From Acidobacteriota bacterium (lineage in GTDB: Bacteria > Acidobacteriota > Vicinamibacteria > Vicinamibacterales > UBA2999): a stretch of DNA of 5,647 nucleotides. Under the pieces are notes generated by a model that was given only the letters and a program-made list of their open reading frames with translations, ran no database searches and was not told where the DNA came from. Positions 3,531 through 5,647 of this stretch are shown in pieces. A program made the translations under genes and the position numbers. Within the stretch, counting starts at the first letter, position 1; each line of letters begins with the position of its first letter. Location: positions 1 through 5,647 of the forward strand of contig JACCSI010000414.1 of the NCBI GenBank assembly GCA_013813075.1, given 5' to 3'.

Positions 3531-5647
3531 GTCTGACTCTGTCCGACTGTTGTCGGCGGTCCGATTCAGGCCGATACTGTGGTGACCTGGTCCGGGCGCG
3601 GACAGGAATCGTGAGGGTGAACGTCGACCCTTCACCCAACTGACTTTCGACGTCGATATCGCCGCCCAACATGCGCGCCAGCCGGCGCGAGATTGCCAGA
3701 CCCAGACCGGTCCCGCCCTGGGGACGCGCGATGACGCGTTTCGCCTGCTGAAACGGCTCGAAGATGCGCTGGTGATCCTCGGGCGCAATGCCGACGCCGG
3801 AGTCGCGAACCCGGAGCTTCAAACGCCCGCCCGGCTGCTGGTGCTGAGCGAGAATCTCGACGACGCCGTTCTTGGTGTATTTGAGCGCGTTACTGAGGAG
3901 GTTGACGAGGATCTGCTTCAACTTCTGGCGATCGCTCCTCAGGCGCGGCAGGTCGGACGGCAACACGACGTTCACCGTCGCGGTGCTTTGCGCGATGACG
4001 CCCTGCAATTCTTCCATCACCTCGCGGATGACGTCGTCGACCGGGAACTGTGAAATCTGCAGCGGCATGCGGCCGGCCTCGATGCGCTCGATATCGAGCA
4101 CGTCGTTGATCAGCGTGGCGAGATGCCTGCTGTTGGCGTCGATGCGCTGGACGGTGCGCGACTGCTCTTCGGAGAGTTGCCCGTAGAAGTTTCCCATCAG
4201 CATCAGGGAGTAGCCGAGAATGGCGTTCAGCGGCGTCCGAAACTCGTGGGAGACGTTGGCGAGAAACTGCGACTTGGCCGCCGACCCCTGTTCCAGCGCC
4301 AGCGCCTGGCGGCGCAGCAGCTCATTCTGATGCGCCAATTCCGCCGTGGCTTCGCGTACTCGGACCTCGAGCTGCGCCGACGCCTTCTGTAACTCTTCGT
4401 ACAAACGCTCGCGCTCGATGATTTCCGTCTGGTCGTGCAACACCGTCACGACGCCCGTCAATTCACTCGGCCCTGCCATCATGCTGCCGGCAAACGCCTC
4501 CATCGGCACGGCGCGGCCGGTGGCCGGTTCCGTGATGATCAGCCGCTCGCGCCATCGCTGCTGACCGCCCGACAGGCCGGCTTGGAGCATCAGTTCTGAG
4601 ACGAACGATGAAAACTGGGCAACGTTCGCTTGCGTCCTGCCCAGTGTGTCCCTGGCGCTGCCGTCACGCGCGGTGAAATATTTCTCCGCCGGCGCATTGG
4701 TCATCAGAATGTCACCCGCTGGATCCGTCACGATGATCGGGTCGCCGACCGAATCGACGAGGAGGTCGAGCCGGTTGCGCTCGGTGCGCATCCGCGCCTC
4801 TGCCTGGATCAGGCGGCGGTAGTTGTCTTCAAGCTCCTGACGCGCGCGGCCCAGGTCGGTGACGTTTCGAAGGACCGACACCACCGCGGAGATGTCGCGC
4901 TCGAGGGTCGTGCGCGACGTCAGCAGCTCGAACAGCAGGTCCGAGCCGTCTTCGGGATCGACCAGGACGACTTCGCGCGCGACCGGGAGCGTCTCTTCCA
5001 CCAGTCGGCCAGCCAATGCGGACGAGAAAAACCGGATATTGATCTCGACGGCGCGGCGCCGCCCCTCGTTGTCCTCGGGGCGGATGGCAAACAGCTGCTC
5101 GGCCCGGAGGTTGCTAATAATCAGCTTGCCGCCGTCATCGGTGAGCAGGATCGGGTCGGTGACGGCGTTGATGATGCTGTACAGCAGGTGCCGCTCGGGG
5201 TCGACTCCCGAATCTGCGGTGCCATGTCGCAGTCGCATGGACTGAAATTTTTCTCCGAGTCGCTCCACAAACCACAATACGCCCGCGTCGACCTCGGCTT
5301 CGTCGCTTTCGAGCAGCAGCACACCCACCGGCGGCTGCTGGCGGTCGGGTCGTAACGGTACCGCGTAGAACGAGACGCTTTCGAGCGGGGTCTGCGGCTG
5401 GCGCGGACCCGGACGGAAATGCACCGGCCGCCCGGTCCAGGTGGCAGCGACCAGCGGGTCACGACGATCGTCGAGGTCGAGAACGAACTCGCCAGTCCGC
5501 GCGGCCGAGATGCCGACCGCAGCAATTCCCCTCAGTCGACCGTGGTCCGCGGCCGCGATGGCCAGCAGCGCGCGCCTCGGTGCGACTTGACGTCCCAGCC
5601 ATTCGAGCCCGCCTTGCGCGCAGCTCGCTGCGTCGACACTGCTCAGC
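3523..5647 (-). CDS. Sensor histidine kinase with GAF, two PAS, HisKA and HATPase domains (5' end outside window)
   Basis: The frame is open from the right edge to TAA 3525-3523, 707 visible residues; the true start lies outside. An in-frame GTG at 5424 is internal, because the frame before it reads as a GAF domain (for example LLAIAAADHGRLRGIAAVGI, then FYAVPLRP and VGVLLLES). Order, counted from the edge: GAF to about 140, PAS at 151-264 (INAVTDPILLTDDGGKLIIS), PAS at 290-406 (VDSVGDPIIVTDPAGDILMT), coiled coil 407-459, HisKA with H-box VSHEFRTPLNAILGY (phospho-accepting His about 467), and HATPase with N-box NLLSNALKY (Asn about 586), DSGVGI (Asp about 615), FEPFQQ and GGTGLGLAI (644-652). 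All catalytic boxes are intact. There is no membrane segment in the visible part and no receiver domain, so it should signal to a separate response regulator, probably from the cytoplasm. The ligand is unknown. It is directly upstream of gvpF, which suggests a role in controlling buoyancy genes. Confidence 0.93.
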   Translation of the reverse strand, partial: LSSVDAASCAQGGLEWLGRQVAPRRALLAIAAADHGRLRGIAAVGISAARTGEFVLDLDDRRDPLVAATWTGRPVHFRPGPRQPQTPLESVSFYAVPLRPDRQQPPVGVLLLESDEAEVDAGVLWFVERLGEKFQSMRLRHGTADSGVDPERHLLYSIINAVTDPILLTDDGGKLIISNLRAEQLFAIRPEDNEGRRRAVEINIRFFSSALAGRLVEETLPVAREVVLVDPEDGSDLLFELLTSRTTLERDISAVVSVLRNVTDLGRARQELEDNYRRLIQAEARMRTERNRLDLLVDSVGDPIIVTDPAGDILMTNAPAEKYFTARDGSARDTLGRTQANVAQFSSFVSELMLQAGLSGGQQRWRERLIITEPATGRAVPMEAFAGSMMAGPSELTGVVTVLHDQTEIIERERLYEELQKASAQLEVRVREATAELAHQNELLRRQALALEQGSAAKSQFLANVSHEFRTPLNAILGYSLMLMGNFYGQLSEEQSRTVQRIDANSRHLATLINDVLDIERIEAGRMPLQISQFPVDDVIREVMEELQGVIAQSTATVNVVLPSDLPRLRSDRQKLKQILVNLLSNALKYTKNGVVEILAQHQQPGGRLKLRVRDSGVGIAPEDHQRIFEPFQQAKRVIARPQGGTGLGLAISRRLARMLGGDIDVESQLGEGSTFTLTIPVRARTRSPQYRPESDRRQQSDRVRHG

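Noticed and set aside
3531..3550. Near-perfect tandem 10-base repeat GTCTGACTCT/GTCCGACTGT
   Set aside because: It encodes the S-D-R-rich tail of the kinase and matches at only 8 of 10 positions; no sign of a binding site array.
4630..5355. A 241-codon open frame on the plus strand
   Set aside because: It lies entirely antisense to the sensor kinase, whose GAF and PAS domains read clearly on the other strand. Its protein has no recognisable domain; open antisense frames are common in GC-rich genes.

Overview
The window is GC-rich DNA with tightly packed genes, a GAF-PAS-PAS sensor kinase and a gas vesicle gene of the GvpF/GvpL family. This suits a GC-rich environmental bacterium such as an Acidobacteriota member or a deltaproteobacterial-type lineage. 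That placement is an impression from codon usage and gene style; no marker gene in the window proves it. No tRNA, rRNA, CRISPR array or insertion sequence is visible.

Layout. From the left edge to 1575 on the minus strand lies the first 525 codons of a polytopic membrane protein, probably a GT-C type glycosyltransferase with a GDEPHY motif; its 3' end is outside the window. Between 1576 and about 2220 is a sparse plus-strand stretch. It holds a 28-codon membrane-peptide ORF (1812-1898), a strong hairpin terminator (1922-1962) preceded by a perfect 7+7 inverted repeat, and a 60-codon hydrophilic ORF with a good ribosome binding site (1995-2177). This unit converges on a minus-strand operon that fills the rest of the window.

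The operon reads right to left. It starts with a sensor histidine kinase open to the right edge (GAF, two PAS, HisKA, HATPase). Its stop codon overlaps the start of gvpF/gvpL by 8 bases. Next comes a short stretch that looks like a frame-broken remnant of gvpG. Last is a small '2TM'-type membrane protein gene. The order kinase, gvpF, gvpG trace, small membrane protein suggests the end of a gas vesicle cluster with its own sensor kinase, with decay or a switch to non-gvp genes at the distal end.

The most unusual points are the overlap that couples a multi-sensor kinase to a gas vesicle gene, the likely gvpG relic with its competing ATGA-coupled 33-codon frame, and the small-ORF/terminator/palindrome unit between the two gene blocks.
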